Below, piece after piece: positions 23,702 through 31,723 of a DNA stretch of 64,000 nt (position 1 is its first letter; each line of letters opens with the position of its first letter). Under the pieces are notes generated by a model. That model did no database searches. It worked only from the letters and a program-made list of their open reading frames with translations, and had not been told where the DNA came from. The stretch covers positions 248,001 through 312,000 of the forward strand of contig CAZVVT010000001.1 of the NCBI GenBank assembly GCA_964630595.1. Direction: 5' to 3'. The DNA is from CAZVVT01 sp964630595. GTDB lineage: Bacteria > Chlamydiota > Chlamydiia > Chlamydiales > VFKH01. The position numbers and the translations under genes are program-made.

Positions 23702-24086
23702 GGTTTTTCGAGAAGAAGTAGAAAAAAGGATGGAAAGGCTGGGAATTCGCCCTGAGGACCTGGTCGAAAAGTTCATTTTGGGCAGCGGCTCGGGTGGGCA
23801 AAAGATCAATAAGACCTCCTCCTGCGTCTACATCAAGCACATCCCCACCGGCATCGAAGTGAAGTGCCAGCAAGAGCGTTCTCGCGAGCTCAACCGGCTC
23901 TTTGCCCGAAGGCTGCTCTGCGAACGCATCGAGCGGCTCAACACCGATCAGCTGACGAAAGAACAGCAGAAGATCGAAAAGATCAAACGCCAAAAAAGAA
24001 GGCGCAGCCGCAAATCAAAGGAGAAGATGCTGCAGGCGAAAAAACTGCACTCCGAAAAGAAACGGCTACGAAATCCAGAGGCCTAG
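23700..24086 (+). CDS. peptide chain release factor-like (RF1 domain, GGQ) rescue protein
   Basis: 128 residues holding only the catalytic RF domain: G30-S-G-G-Q-K-I-N-K, with GGQ at 32-34, followed by a long basic tail (K/R-rich from ~95 on) that would bind the ribosome. Codon-recognition domains are absent, so it should act in ribosome rescue like ArfB/YaeJ or mitochondrial C12orf65. The frame opens upstream at 23616 but homology starts here. Its stop TAG overlaps the stop of the convergent rhlE gene. Confidence 0.85.
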   Translation: MVFREEVEKRMERLGIRPEDLVEKFILGSGSGGQKINKTSSCVYIKHIPTGIEVKCQQERSRELNRLFARRLLCERIERLNTDQLTKEQQKIEKIKRQKRRRSRKSKEKMLQAKKLHSEKKRLRNPEA

Positions 24087-25351
24087 TAGGCTGCTCTGGA
24101 TTTTCCGAAACTACCGCGTGGCTTGCCATACGAGCTGCGTGGCTTACCGAAGCTGCCTCTTGGCTTACCGCCCCATTTTTTCTTCTTAGGCGGCTGGCTT
24201 TCATCGCTATCGGCAACACGTACTTTCGGCTCCATTCCAGGAATGGTGTGCAGCACCATCTTGTGCCCTGTAAAACGCTCAATGCGCTTCACTAAGTACA
24301 TATCTCGAGGGCCCGCAAAAGAGAGAGCAACGCCCATCGCTCCTGCACGACCTGTACGACCAATTCTGTGCACATAGTCCTCTTCGTTCTCGGGAAGATC
24401 GAAGTTGATCACGTGGCTGATGTTCTGCACATCAATGCCGCGCGCAGCCACGTCGGTTGCCACAAGAAAACGAATTTCATTTCTGTACATGCGCTGAATT
24501 GTACGCGTACGCTGACGCTGATTCATGTCCCCGTGAAGAGGCGCTGCATCCAGACCACTGCGGTAGAGTTTTTCTGACAGCTGGTCCGCTTGGCGTTTGG
24601 TCGCCGTAAAAATGATGGCTTGCGTCACTGTCTTGTCGACCAAGATGTGGTTCAACAATGTGTACTTGTGATCGATGTTGTCCACACCGTGCAGACGCTG
24701 TTCGATGTTTTCGTGACGCGCTTTATCGGCGCTGATGGCGATCTCGACCGGATTGTTCAGCAGCTTGCGCGCCAGGCCCATCACATTGCGCCCAATCGTT
24801 GCAGAAAAGAGCAGTGTTTGACGGTTTTTGGGGATTGCTGAAACGATGTCTTCGATCGGCTTAATAAAGCCCATGTCGAGGAGGCGATCCGCCTCATCCA
24901 AGATCAACATCTCCAAACCGGAGAAATTCACGCGACCCTGTTCCATATGGTCGATCAAACGACCGGGCGTAGCCACGAGAATGTCATAAGGACGAGAAAG
25001 ATCGCGGTTTTGAGCAGGATACGGAGCGCCGCCGAAAATGCAGATCGTTCTGACTTGGGGGAGAAATTCGGTGTATTTGCGTGCCTGTGCTGCCACCTGC
25101 ATCGCCAGTTCGCGTGTGGGTACTAAAACCAGCACCTTCGGTCCCCGGCCTCTGCCCTGGACTACGCGATTCACGGCCGGCAAAATGAATGCCGCCGTCT
25201 TACCCGTTCCGGTCTGAGCCGAGGCGAGCAGGTCTTTTCCATCCATGATCTGGGGAATTGCCTGCTCTTGGATCGGCGTGGGGGCGGTGTAGCCCGCAGC
25301 CGCAATGGCTTTCACAATTTCCGGGTGTAAGTTGAAGTTCTTAAAAGCCAT
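24083..25351 (-). CDS. rhlE: DEAD-box ATP-dependent RNA helicase (RhlE-like)
   Basis: 422 residues with all helicase motifs in order: Q motif (F..F-N-L-H-P and P-T-P-I-Q), A-Q-T-G-T-G-K-T, P-T-R-E-L-A, DEAD, SAT, and H-R-I-G-R-T-G-R-A-G. The last ~40 residues are a basic G-K-P-R-G-S-F / S-S-Y repeat tail that would bind RNA. Role in ribosome assembly or RNA turnover. AGAGG lies just before the ATG. The gene converges on the RF-like gene with overlapping stop codons. Confidence 0.93.
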   Translation of the reverse strand: MAFKNFNLHPEIVKAIAAAGYTAPTPIQEQAIPQIMDGKDLLASAQTGTGKTAAFILPAVNRVVQGRGRGPKVLVLVPTRELAMQVAAQARKYTEFLPQVRTICIFGGAPYPAQNRDLSRPYDILVATPGRLIDHMEQGRVNFSGLEMLILDEADRLLDMGFIKPIEDIVSAIPKNRQTLLFSATIGRNVMGLARKLLNNPVEIAISADKARHENIEQRLHGVDNIDHKYTLLNHILVDKTVTQAIIFTATKRQADQLSEKLYRSGLDAAPLHGDMNQRQRTRTIQRMYRNEIRFLVATDVAARGIDVQNISHVINFDLPENEEDYVHRIGRTGRAGAMGVALSFAGPRDMYLVKRIERFTGHKMVLHTIPGMEPKVRVADSDESQPPKKKKWGGKPRGSFGKPRSSYGKPRGSFGKSRAAY

Positions 25352-25427
25352 TGTCCTCTATTTTTAGTTTTTTGGATAAATAATCGTACCAGTGTATCAC
25401 GGCATATGCTTTAAAGATAGTCCTTAT

Positions 25428-26051
25428 ATGACCCGTATCATTACCCTTTTATCCCTCCTAGGAGCCTCTCTTTGGGGCTCTTTACCTCCCGCAACGGCTC
25501 TTTATGAACTCATCGAAGGAAACCGCCGCTTTTCCCACGACCAGCCCCTGCATATCAATCGCAGCCAGGAACGGCGCAGGGAAACGGCGGGCAAGCAGGA
25601 GCCCTTTGCCACCATCGTGGGCTGCTCAGACTCTAGAGTCCCCTCTGAAATCATCTTCGACCAAGGCATTGGCGACCTCTTTATCGTCCGCGTCGCAGGC
25701 AACGTGGTAGGCCCCTTAGAGCTCGCCAGCATCGAATATGGCTCTTTCTATCTGGGCTCTTCCCTCATTCTCGTCCTCGGCCATGAAAGCTGTGGAGCCG
25801 TCAGAGCCGTGCTAGATGGCACCACCGCCAATATCGAGCCCGTTGCTGAGCTTATCCAGCCCATTGCCGACCAAACGAAAGACCAACCGGGCAATCGCCT
25901 TGAAAATACCATCAAAGCAAACGCCCTTTACACAGCTAAGTCGTTGAAAAAGAACCCTGTACTGAAAAAACTCATTGAGCAGCAAAAGTTGCAAATCGTG
26001 GCGGGCTACTACAATTTTCACACTGGACAAGTCGAAATCCTATCCCCTTGA
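25428..26051 (+). CDS. exported beta-carbonic anhydrase
   Basis: 207 residues. A signal peptide (M-T-R-I-I-T-L-L-S-L-L-G-A-S-L-W-G-S) precedes a complete beta-carbonic anhydrase: C66-S-D68-S-R70, and H119-x2-C122, the zinc ligands and Asp-Arg dyad. It interconverts CO2 and bicarbonate, here probably in the periplasm, where it could aid pH control or carbon supply. The start at 25428 was chosen because the signal peptide begins there. Confidence 0.9.
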   Translation: MTRIITLLSLLGASLWGSLPPATALYELIEGNRRFSHDQPLHINRSQERRRETAGKQEPFATIVGCSDSRVPSEIIFDQGIGDLFIVRVAGNVVGPLELASIEYGSFYLGSSLILVLGHESCGAVRAVLDGTTANIEPVAELIQPIADQTKDQPGNRLENTIKANALYTAKSLKKNPVLKKLIEQQKLQIVAGYYNFHTGQVEILSP

Positions 26052-26084
26052 GATTAATCGAAGCTTTTGGCATTTAGAGATTAA

Positions 26085-26576
26085 ATGTTAGCCCTTTACG
26101 CTTTCCTCATTGCCCTTACGGGGACCTTTATCCAGTTCTTCCTCAAGAAGAAGCGTCAGAAATGGGGCGTTCTTTTAGAGCTCTTTCTCCAGTGGGCCAT
26201 TCCCCTCAACATCGGTGTTCTCGGCATCATCAACTTCATTGCCCACGCCTTCTTTGGCCCCCAAGTGGCTGCGGAAATCGGCTGGGCCGCCTATAGCCCC
26301 TTCCAGTTTGAAGTGGCCGTTGCCAACCTCTCCTTCGGCATCGTCGGCCTACTCTCCCTCTGGCTGCGCGGCGGTTTCTGGCTCGCCGTCGTCATCGCCA
26401 ACTCCTTCTTCCTCCTTGGAGACGCCATCGGCCATATTCGCCAACAAATGCGGGGCGACTTCGCCTTCTACAACTCCGGAGCTCTGCTCTGGATTGGCGA
26501 CGTAGCCATCCCCCTCCTTCTGCTGCTTACTGTCTGGGTCTACGCCAAGCAGCACAAGAATGCCCTGCTGCGCTAA
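26085..26576 (+). CDS. multi-pass membrane protein (DUF6790-like)
   Basis: 163 residues with about five hydrophobic segments and conserved polar residues inside them: W-A-x-P-L-N-I-G-V-L-G-I-I-N-F, E-I-G-W-A-A-Y-S-P-F-Q-F-E-V-A-V-A-N, L-L-G-D-A-I-G-H, and Y-N-S-G-A-L-L-W-I-G-D. This fits the DUF6790 group as I remember it. Function unknown. It follows the carbonic anhydrase by 33 nt, so a shared transcript is possible. Confidence 0.7.
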   Translation: MLALYAFLIALTGTFIQFFLKKKRQKWGVLLELFLQWAIPLNIGVLGIINFIAHAFFGPQVAAEIGWAAYSPFQFEVAVANLSFGIVGLLSLWLRGGFWLAVVIANSFFLLGDAIGHIRQQMRGDFAFYNSGALLWIGDVAIPLLLLLTVWVYAKQHKNALLR

Positions 26577-26732
26577 ACTAGCGCCCCTCTATGTTTATTC
26601 GACCCTTTTTCACCAGAGCACCCACTTACACAGTACGACTCATCTCTAAGCCCCGCTCCCCTACTCTTCAGCACAACACGTACGGGCTGGACCGTGCAGC
26701 ACAGCTTGCGTTTGAATTGCTGGAGGAAACTT

Positions 26733-27470
26733 TTACCCAAGATCAAAAAGCAAAAGCACAGTCGCTTGCGAAGCGTTCAGTTTTACCAGCTGATCCTCGC
26801 TGATCGAACAGCCGTCACCTGCTTTTAGCGTCTTGTCTTGAATATCGATTTCCCCTTTAGCGACTTGCACCCAGATGTGGCGGCCCTGCCGGATCGTGTA
26901 ATCGATGGCGGCGCCGGGGTCTAGGTTTGCCATGTACACAAGCGCGTCTTGATTGATTTTGAGCGACTGCTCTTTGCCCTCTTTAGAGGCAATGAGAACA
27001 AGGCTATTGGGCATTTCGGGAAAACTGCGCTGCTGGTAGCCAGGCTTGAGCCCCTCGCTATCGGGCTCGATCCAGATCTGCAAGAGGTGTGTCTTTTCAT
27101 CCTTTGAAGGATTGCGTTCGCTGTGGCGAATGCCTGAGCCGGCGCTCATCAATTGCACCTCGCCCGCCTGGATGATTTCCTCATGGCCCATGCTGTCTTT
27201 GTGGGCAATTTGGCCCTCCAGCACAACAGTGAGAATCTCCATGTTGCGATGCGCATGTGTGTCGAACCCCTTCGTAGGGGCGATGACATCTTCATTGATG
27301 ACGCGCAGGGTGCGGTAGCCCATGTGGCGCGGATCATTGTACTCGCCGAAGGAAAAGGTATGGGCCGTTTGCAACCAACCGTGGTTGAAATTTCCTCTTT
27401 CTTCAGAAGGTCTCACATCGATCATAAGTGTTGCCGCAAGGATAAGGGATAACATAGTGCTGGAAATCAT
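26733..27470 (-). CDS. pirin family protein (cupin), possibly exported
   Basis: About 245 residues. The pirin core begins M-I-D-V-R-P-S-E-E-R-G at 27425 and has the N-domain metal-site region H-A-H-R-N-M-E-I-L-T and G-x-G-I-R-H-S-E, with the second cupin following. Pirins act as redox cofactors or quercetinases. An in-frame ATG at 27470 has AAGAGG just upstream and adds a 15-residue hydrophobic stretch that could serve as a short signal peptide, so it is listed as the start; 27425 would give a normal cytoplasmic pirin. Confidence 0.75.
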   Translation of the reverse strand: MISSTMLSLILAATLMIDVRPSEERGNFNHGWLQTAHTFSFGEYNDPRHMGYRTLRVINEDVIAPTKGFDTHAHRNMEILTVVLEGQIAHKDSMGHEEIIQAGEVQLMSAGSGIRHSERNPSKDEKTHLLQIWIEPDSEGLKPGYQQRSFPEMPNSLVLIASKEGKEQSLKINQDALVYMANLDPGAAIDYTIRQGRHIWVQVAKGEIDIQDKTLKAGDGCSISEDQLVKLNASQATVLLLFDLG

Positions 27471-27527
27471 GAACCTCTTGGAATTTTCTTGGAAGAAATG
27501 AGAAGAGCTCTCAATACTCGCTCTCTT

Positions 27528-28022
27528 ATGTTCAAGTACATCCCCCTCTTTCTCGTTCTCATCACTAACATCTACTCGATGCAACTGACACGAGAGGGTT
27601 CTCCCTCTTTGGTGGGCGCACGTTTAGTGCAGCCCATGCTGCTCGATTTGGACGACCAAAAAATCCGCGTTTCCCTTCCCGGCAAACCCAGCTGCGGTCT
27701 TTCCAGCGGTGCGGTCTACACGAAAAGTGCGGAAAATGGCACGAACTACACAGCCATCTCTTCTTACAATCCATTTTATCCGAAGAATACTCAGGAGCTC
27801 ATCACGGCCTTCGGCTTCAGCGATGAGGATGAGATCCGGCCTCTCGCCCAACTTCCCTCCTGGGCCGACTCCGGCGTAGAAATCGTCGACCGAGACGGGG
27901 CTGGTCAGATCACCCTAATCTGCCGCCTCTTTACCACCTCCAAGCGCCCCATCGCTCTCCTCATATCCGGTAGAGACATCGCCTATATTGATACCTTTAC
28001 CTCTTCTGTACGAATTCATTAA
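27528..28022 (+). CDS. exported protein of unknown function
   Basis: 164 residues from the ATG at 27528. A signal peptide (M-F-K-Y, hydrophobic I-P-L-F-L-V-L-I-T-N-I-Y-S) is followed by a beta-strand-rich domain without recognised motifs; two cysteines (one in P-S-C-G-L, one in L-I-C-R-L) could pair. The frame is open upstream to 27489. It ends 18 nt before the alcohol dehydrogenase gene. Confidence 0.55.
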   Translation: MFKYIPLFLVLITNIYSMQLTREGSPSLVGARLVQPMLLDLDDQKIRVSLPGKPSCGLSSGAVYTKSAENGTNYTAISSYNPFYPKNTQELITAFGFSDEDEIRPLAQLPSWADSGVEIVDRDGAGQITLICRLFTTSKRPIALLISGRDIAYIDTFTSSVRIH

Positions 28023-28040
28023 TTTGTGTACTGTAGTGCC

Positions 28041-28991
28041 ATGCGCGCTATGGTGCTCGAAGGGCAGAAAAAGCCTCTTGTTCTCAGGGATGTGCCCCTA
28101 CCGAAGGGTCCGCACATCATTAAGGTGCTCGCCTGTGGTGTGTGCCGCACCGATCTGCATATTGTCGATGGTGACCTAAAAGCTCCTCACCTGCCCTTGA
28201 TTCCCGGTCACGAGATCGTGGGGATACTAGATGGTCAAAGAGTGGGCGTACCTTGGCTAGCGGGCAGTTGCGGCCATTGCCCCTACTGCCAGACGGCGCG
28301 GGAAAATCTCTGCGATGCTGCGCACTTTACCGGCTATACGGTCAACGGGGGCTATGCGGAGTATGCCTCCGTTAATCCCGACTACTGCTTTCCCATTCCC
28401 GATAGCTACAACAATGAGGAAGCTGCCCCTCTGCTCTGCGCGGGACTGATCGGCTTTCGCGCTCTGCGCAAATGCGGACAGGCGAAAACGATCGGCTTCT
28501 ACGGCTTTGGTGCCTCGGCTCACATCACCATCCAAGCAGCGACCTACTTGGGCAAAAAGATTTTCGCCTTCACGAAAGAGGGCGACGGCAAGGGTCAAGA
28601 CTTTGCCCGCTCACTGGGCGCAGCATGGGCCGGCTCTTCGAGGCAGCCGCCGCCGCAGCCCCTCGATGCCGCCATCATCTTTGCCCCCGTGGGCTCTCTC
28701 GTTATCGAAGCACTTAGCCATTTGCGAAAGGGGGGAATCGTTGTTTTGGCCGGCATCCACATGAGTGATATCCCTCCCATTCCCTACCCTCTAATTTGGG
28801 GCGAGCGGTGCATTGCCTCCGTGGCCAACTTGACTCGAGAAGATGGGCGCCTCTTCTTCGATCTCGCACAAAAAGCAAAAATCAAAACGACGGTAGCCTC
28901 TTACCCGCTAGAAAGAGCAAACGAGGCGCTGCAAGCTGTGCGCAGCGGCACCCTTACAGGGGCAGCCGTTCTTTCAATTGCTCAGCGCTGA
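28041..28991 (+). CDS. zinc-dependent alcohol dehydrogenase (MDR family)
   Basis: 316 residues. Catalytic zinc site C35-R-T-D-L-H and G-H57-E58; structural-zinc cysteines in S-C-G-H-C-P-Y-C-Q-x6-C; Rossmann region G-F-Y-G-F-G-A-S-A-H. Similar to bacterial AdhA-type enzymes for alcohols or aldehydes. The start at 28041 is preceded by TACTGT, a -10-like hexamer, 6 nt upstream and by no SD. It overlaps the convergent DUF167 gene by 38 nt. Confidence 0.9.
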   Translation: MRAMVLEGQKKPLVLRDVPLPKGPHIIKVLACGVCRTDLHIVDGDLKAPHLPLIPGHEIVGILDGQRVGVPWLAGSCGHCPYCQTARENLCDAAHFTGYTVNGGYAEYASVNPDYCFPIPDSYNNEEAAPLLCAGLIGFRALRKCGQAKTIGFYGFGASAHITIQAATYLGKKIFAFTKEGDGKGQDFARSLGAAWAGSSRQPPPQPLDAAIIFAPVGSLVIEALSHLRKGGIVVLAGIHMSDIPPIPYPLIWGERCIASVANLTREDGRLFFDLAQKAKIKTTVASYPLERANEALQAVRSGTLTGAAVLSIAQR

Positions 28992-29208
28992 GCGGAAATT
29001 CCAACACTTTCAAACGACTCGCCGCCCCCTGTACCAGCACAATATCGCGTTGCGGGAGCTGCAAAATCTCTGCTAAAAAAATGACTAAAGCGCTGTTGGC
29101 TTTTCCCTTATCTGCGGGGGCATGTATAGCAATTTTTAGAATATCCTCTTGCCAGCCGAGAATGCGGGTCTTGCTAGCGCCGGGGGTTACCTTCACATTC
29201 AATCGCAT
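28954..29208 (-). CDS. DUF167/YggU family protein
   Basis: 84 residues with the diagnostic order V-K-V-T-P-G-A-S-K-T, A-I-H-A-P-A-D-K-G-K-A-N-x-A-L, and L-P-Q-R-D-I-V-L-V-Q-G-A-A-S-R-L-K. The family is small, widely conserved and of unknown function. Lies tail-to-tail with the alcohol dehydrogenase gene. Confidence 0.9.
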   Translation of the reverse strand: MRLNVKVTPGASKTRILGWQEDILKIAIHAPADKGKANSALVIFLAEILQLPQRDIVLVQGAASRLKVLEFPLSAEQLKERLPL

Positions 29209-29250
29209 TGTTTTTTATTGGCCCAATCCTTAGACTTTTCACTTTCTTTG

Positions 29251-29323
29251 GGGCGTATAGCTCAGTTGGTAGAGCTCCTGTCTTACACACAGGTGGTCAT
29301 AGGTTCGAGTCCTGTTGCGCCCA
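29251..29323 (+). tRNA. tRNA-Val(TAC)
   Basis: Acceptor GGGCGTA/TGCGCCC, anticodon stem CCTGT/ACAGG around CTTACAC (anticodon TAC), T-arm ATAGGTTCGAGTCCTGT. Discriminator A; CCA is not encoded. Confidence 0.96.
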
Positions 29324-29342
29324 AGTCACTATAGTCTACTCT

Positions 29343-29416
29343 GCGGGAGTAGTTCAACTGGTTAGAGCACCGGCTTGTCACGCCGGAAGTTGCGGGTTCG
29401 AGTCCCGTCTCTCGCG
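29343..29416 (+). tRNA. tRNA-Asp(GTC)
   Basis: Acceptor GCGGGAG/CTCTCGC, anticodon stem CCGGC/GCCGG around TTGTCAC (anticodon GTC), T-arm GCGGGTTCGAGTCCCGT, discriminator G. It is 20 nt after tRNA-Val, so likely co-transcribed. A TATAAT follows immediately at 29417-29422 and may drive the next gene. Confidence 0.96.
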
Positions 29417-29448
29417 TATAATGCCTCAACGGCGTTATTCTCCTTTTC

Positions 29449-30342
29449 ATGCCCACTCAAGCACAAATGCGCCCCTTCTGGCACCACCTCAACGCCTTCA
29501 TCTGGATTGCAGCCGGTTCCGTTTTAGCCGCCATTGGCGTGCAGCTTTTCCTGGCACCCAATCGACTGATTGACGGCGGCGTAGTGGGTCTGGCCATGAT
29601 TGGGTCCTTCCTCTTTGGCAAAAGTTGGCTGCCCTATCTCTATGTTCTCTTAAACCTCCCCTTCCTCTGGCTCGCCCTCAAACAGATCGGCAAACACTTC
29701 GTCGTCATGATGTTCGTTGCGGTGATCTTCTTTACCACTGCCATCGTCGTCCTCGACTCCTTCCCCCCTTTCCACGGTGAAACGCTAGAGGTGATCTTCC
29801 TTGGCGGTGTGATCTTAGGCGCCGGTATCGGCTTGGTGATTCGCAAAGGTGCATCGCTGGACGGAACAGAAATCTCCGCCATCATCATCAACCGTCGCTA
29901 CGGCTTCACCGTCGGCCAAGTCATCCTCTTCATCAACATCTTCATCTTCGCCATCGCCGGCTTCGCTTACAATGATTGGCACACCGCCCTGCAGTCGATG
30001 ATGGTCTACATCGTGGCCACCAAGATCATGGATACGGTCATCGTGGGCCTAGAAGAGACCAAGTCCGTCATCATCGTCTCCCGCAGACCTAAACAAATCT
30101 CCAAAGCAGTAATGGATGAATTGGGCATCGGCCTAACGGTTCTCTACGGCCGCGGCGGCTACTCCAACACAGAGCAAGAGATCCTCTACGTCATCGCAGA
30201 GCGTCTGCAACTCGCCGAGCTCAAAGAGATTGTGCACCGAGAAGACCCCATCGCCTTTATGGCTATCGAAAACCTGCACGAAGTCATCAACGGCCGCATC
30301 ACGCCCCGCATGCGCAAACGCCGAGCAGCCGTTTCTACTTAA
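29449..30342 (+). CDS. YitT family membrane protein (DUF161/DUF2179)
   Basis: 297 residues. Five to six membrane segments include A-P-N-R-L-I-D-G-G-V-V-G and G-x-G-L-V-I-R-K-G-A-S-L-D-G-T-E, both YitT hallmarks. A cytoplasmic DUF2179 domain follows (~210-290) with L-Y-G-R-G-G-Y-S-N-T-E-Q-E-I-L-Y. Role unknown; proposed to be transport-related. The stop overlaps the end of ubiX by 4 nt, tail-to-tail. Confidence 0.9.
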   Translation: MPTQAQMRPFWHHLNAFIWIAAGSVLAAIGVQLFLAPNRLIDGGVVGLAMIGSFLFGKSWLPYLYVLLNLPFLWLALKQIGKHFVVMMFVAVIFFTTAIVVLDSFPPFHGETLEVIFLGGVILGAGIGLVIRKGASLDGTEISAIIINRRYGFTVGQVILFINIFIFAIAGFAYNDWHTALQSMMVYIVATKIMDTVIVGLEETKSVIIVSRRPKQISKAVMDELGIGLTVLYGRGGYSNTEQEILYVIAERLQLAELKEIVHREDPIAFMAIENLHEVINGRITPRMRKRRAAVST

Positions 30343-30896
30343 GTTCCCGCCCATGCCGGTGACAAGCCGTGCGGAATGCCAAAGCAATCAAGAATTTTCC
30401 CTACGATGGCGTTTTCCATTTCATCGAGAGTAGTGGGTTTATTGTACCAAGCGGGCACGGGAGGCAGGATGAAGGCGCCGGCTTGTGCCAGTTTGTGCAT
30501 GTTCTCTAAATGGATGGAAGAGAGGGGTGTTTCGCGAACGGCGAGGAGGAGTGTGCGGCGCTCTTTGAGGCAAACGTCGGCGGCGCGGCGGATGAGATTG
30601 TCGGAGAGACCGCAAGCAACGGCGGCTACAGTGGCCATGCTGCACGGAATGATGGCCATACCGCGGCTTTTGTAGGAACCGCTGGCGATCGTGGCACCAA
30701 TGTCGCCAATGTTGTGCAGGTGAACGTGATCGGCGGCAGCAAGCTCTTTGGGGCTGATGCCTAGTTCGTGTTTGAGCATGACAGCGCCGGCGCTGGAGAT
30801 AATCAGCTCAACGCGAAATGCCGTGAGGGCATCGATGAGTTTTTTGGCGAGGATCGCTCCGGAGGCTCCGGTGATCCCTATAACAATGCGCTCCAC
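30339..30896 (-). CDS. ubiX: flavin prenyltransferase UbiX
   Basis: 185 residues. Starts R-I-V-I-G-I-T-G-A-S-G-A (FMN-binding G-x-T-G-A-S-G) and carries the I-I-P-C-S-M-A-T-V-A-A-V-A-C-G-L-S-D-N-L-I-R-R-A-A-D-V block of UbiX. It makes prenyl-FMN for UbiD decarboxylases used in quinone synthesis. The start is a GTG at 30896 inside the last codons of the ubiA-like gene (19-nt overlap) with CGGA upstream, so it is translationally coupled. A longer frame to 31067 has no homology. Confidence 0.92.
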   Translation of the reverse strand: MERIVIGITGASGAILAKKLIDALTAFRVELIISSAGAVMLKHELGISPKELAAADHVHLHNIGDIGATIASGSYKSRGMAIIPCSMATVAAVACGLSDNLIRRAADVCLKERRTLLLAVRETPLSSIHLENMHKLAQAGAFILPPVPAWYNKPTTLDEMENAIVGKILDCFGIPHGLSPAWAGT

Positions 30897-31723
30897 AGAC
30901 TTCCGAACATAATTGCCAATGATGTTCCCGCAGTGAAGGGGAAAAAGGCAAGGGCAATGCGTCCCTGTCTCGCCTCCTGCCAGAGACGGAAAAGGCAGAA
31001 AGCAGCGGCTCCCAAAGCAGCCCAGAAGGGACTTTTCAGACTCAAATCCATGCCGGCCCAGCCCCAAAAGACGAGAGCGAGCAGAAAGAGGATACCGGCT
31101 GTGTTCTCCGCAGCATTTTCGCCCCAGCGAGCCGGAATACTGAAGAGCCCCCAGGAGCGGTCAAAGTCCACATCTTGCACGGCGTAGAGGATATCCACCC
31201 CCGAGATGAAGCAGAAAATGGCCAGACCCAGTAGCACGGCCGCAAAACTCACCGTCCCTGTCATGACGGCCCAGGCCAGAACGGGAGCGAAAAACTCAAT
31301 CAATCCCAGCGTGAAGTGGCAGAGGATCGTGGCTCTTTTAAGGAGTGGGTAGAGCAGCAATAACCCAGCGATGGGAAGGGCAGCGATGCGCGTAATCCAA
31401 TTGGCCCAGAGGCAAATGGCGACAAAGACAGTGAGTGAAATAATGCCCGTCCACTGCACGGACTGACGCGAAATGCGTCCGGCGGGCAGAGAGCGATTGC
31501 TGGTACGTGGATTGGCGCGGTCGATAGTTTCGTCAAAGAGACGGTTGAACGCCATGCCCGCTGTGCGCGCCGCAAGAAAGGCAAAAAAGACCGTCACTAA
31601 CTGCCAAGAAGAGGTCCAGTTAGGCATCGACAAAAAGGCTGCAGTGAACGCTATGGGCAGCGCGAAAATCGCGTGCGGCAGAGCCAGTACTTCAAGAAGT
31701 TTTAATTTTGAAGTCACAACCAT
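30878..31723 (-). CDS. UbiA-family polyprenyltransferase (MqnP-like)
   Basis: 281 residues, about eight membrane helices. Contains N-x3-D-x3-D as N-R-L-F-D-E-T-I-D-R-A-N-P-R-T and the second Asp motif D-V-D-F-D-R. The F-A-L-P-I-A-F-x-A-A-F start and the pairing with ubiX match the menaquinone (futalosine) prenyltransferases; the futalosine route is known in Chlamydiae, so MqnP is more likely than true 4-hydroxybenzoate prenyltransferase. The start overlaps the accC end by 32 nt. Confidence 0.85.
   Translation of the reverse strand: MVVTSKLKLLEVLALPHAIFALPIAFTAAFLSMPNWTSSWQLVTVFFAFLAARTAGMAFNRLFDETIDRANPRTSNRSLPAGRISRQSVQWTGIISLTVFVAICLWANWITRIAALPIAGLLLLYPLLKRATILCHFTLGLIEFFAPVLAWAVMTGTVSFAAVLLGLAIFCFISGVDILYAVQDVDFDRSWGLFSIPARWGENAAENTAGILFLLALVFWGWAGMDLSLKSPFWAALGAAAFCLFRLWQEARQGRIALAFFPFTAGTSLAIMFGSLWSALL

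Noticed and set aside
26591..26803. 70-residue plus-strand frame between the membrane protein and pirin genes
   Set aside because: No RBS, no homology recognised and its 3' third overlaps the pirin gene; it could be real but is not supported.
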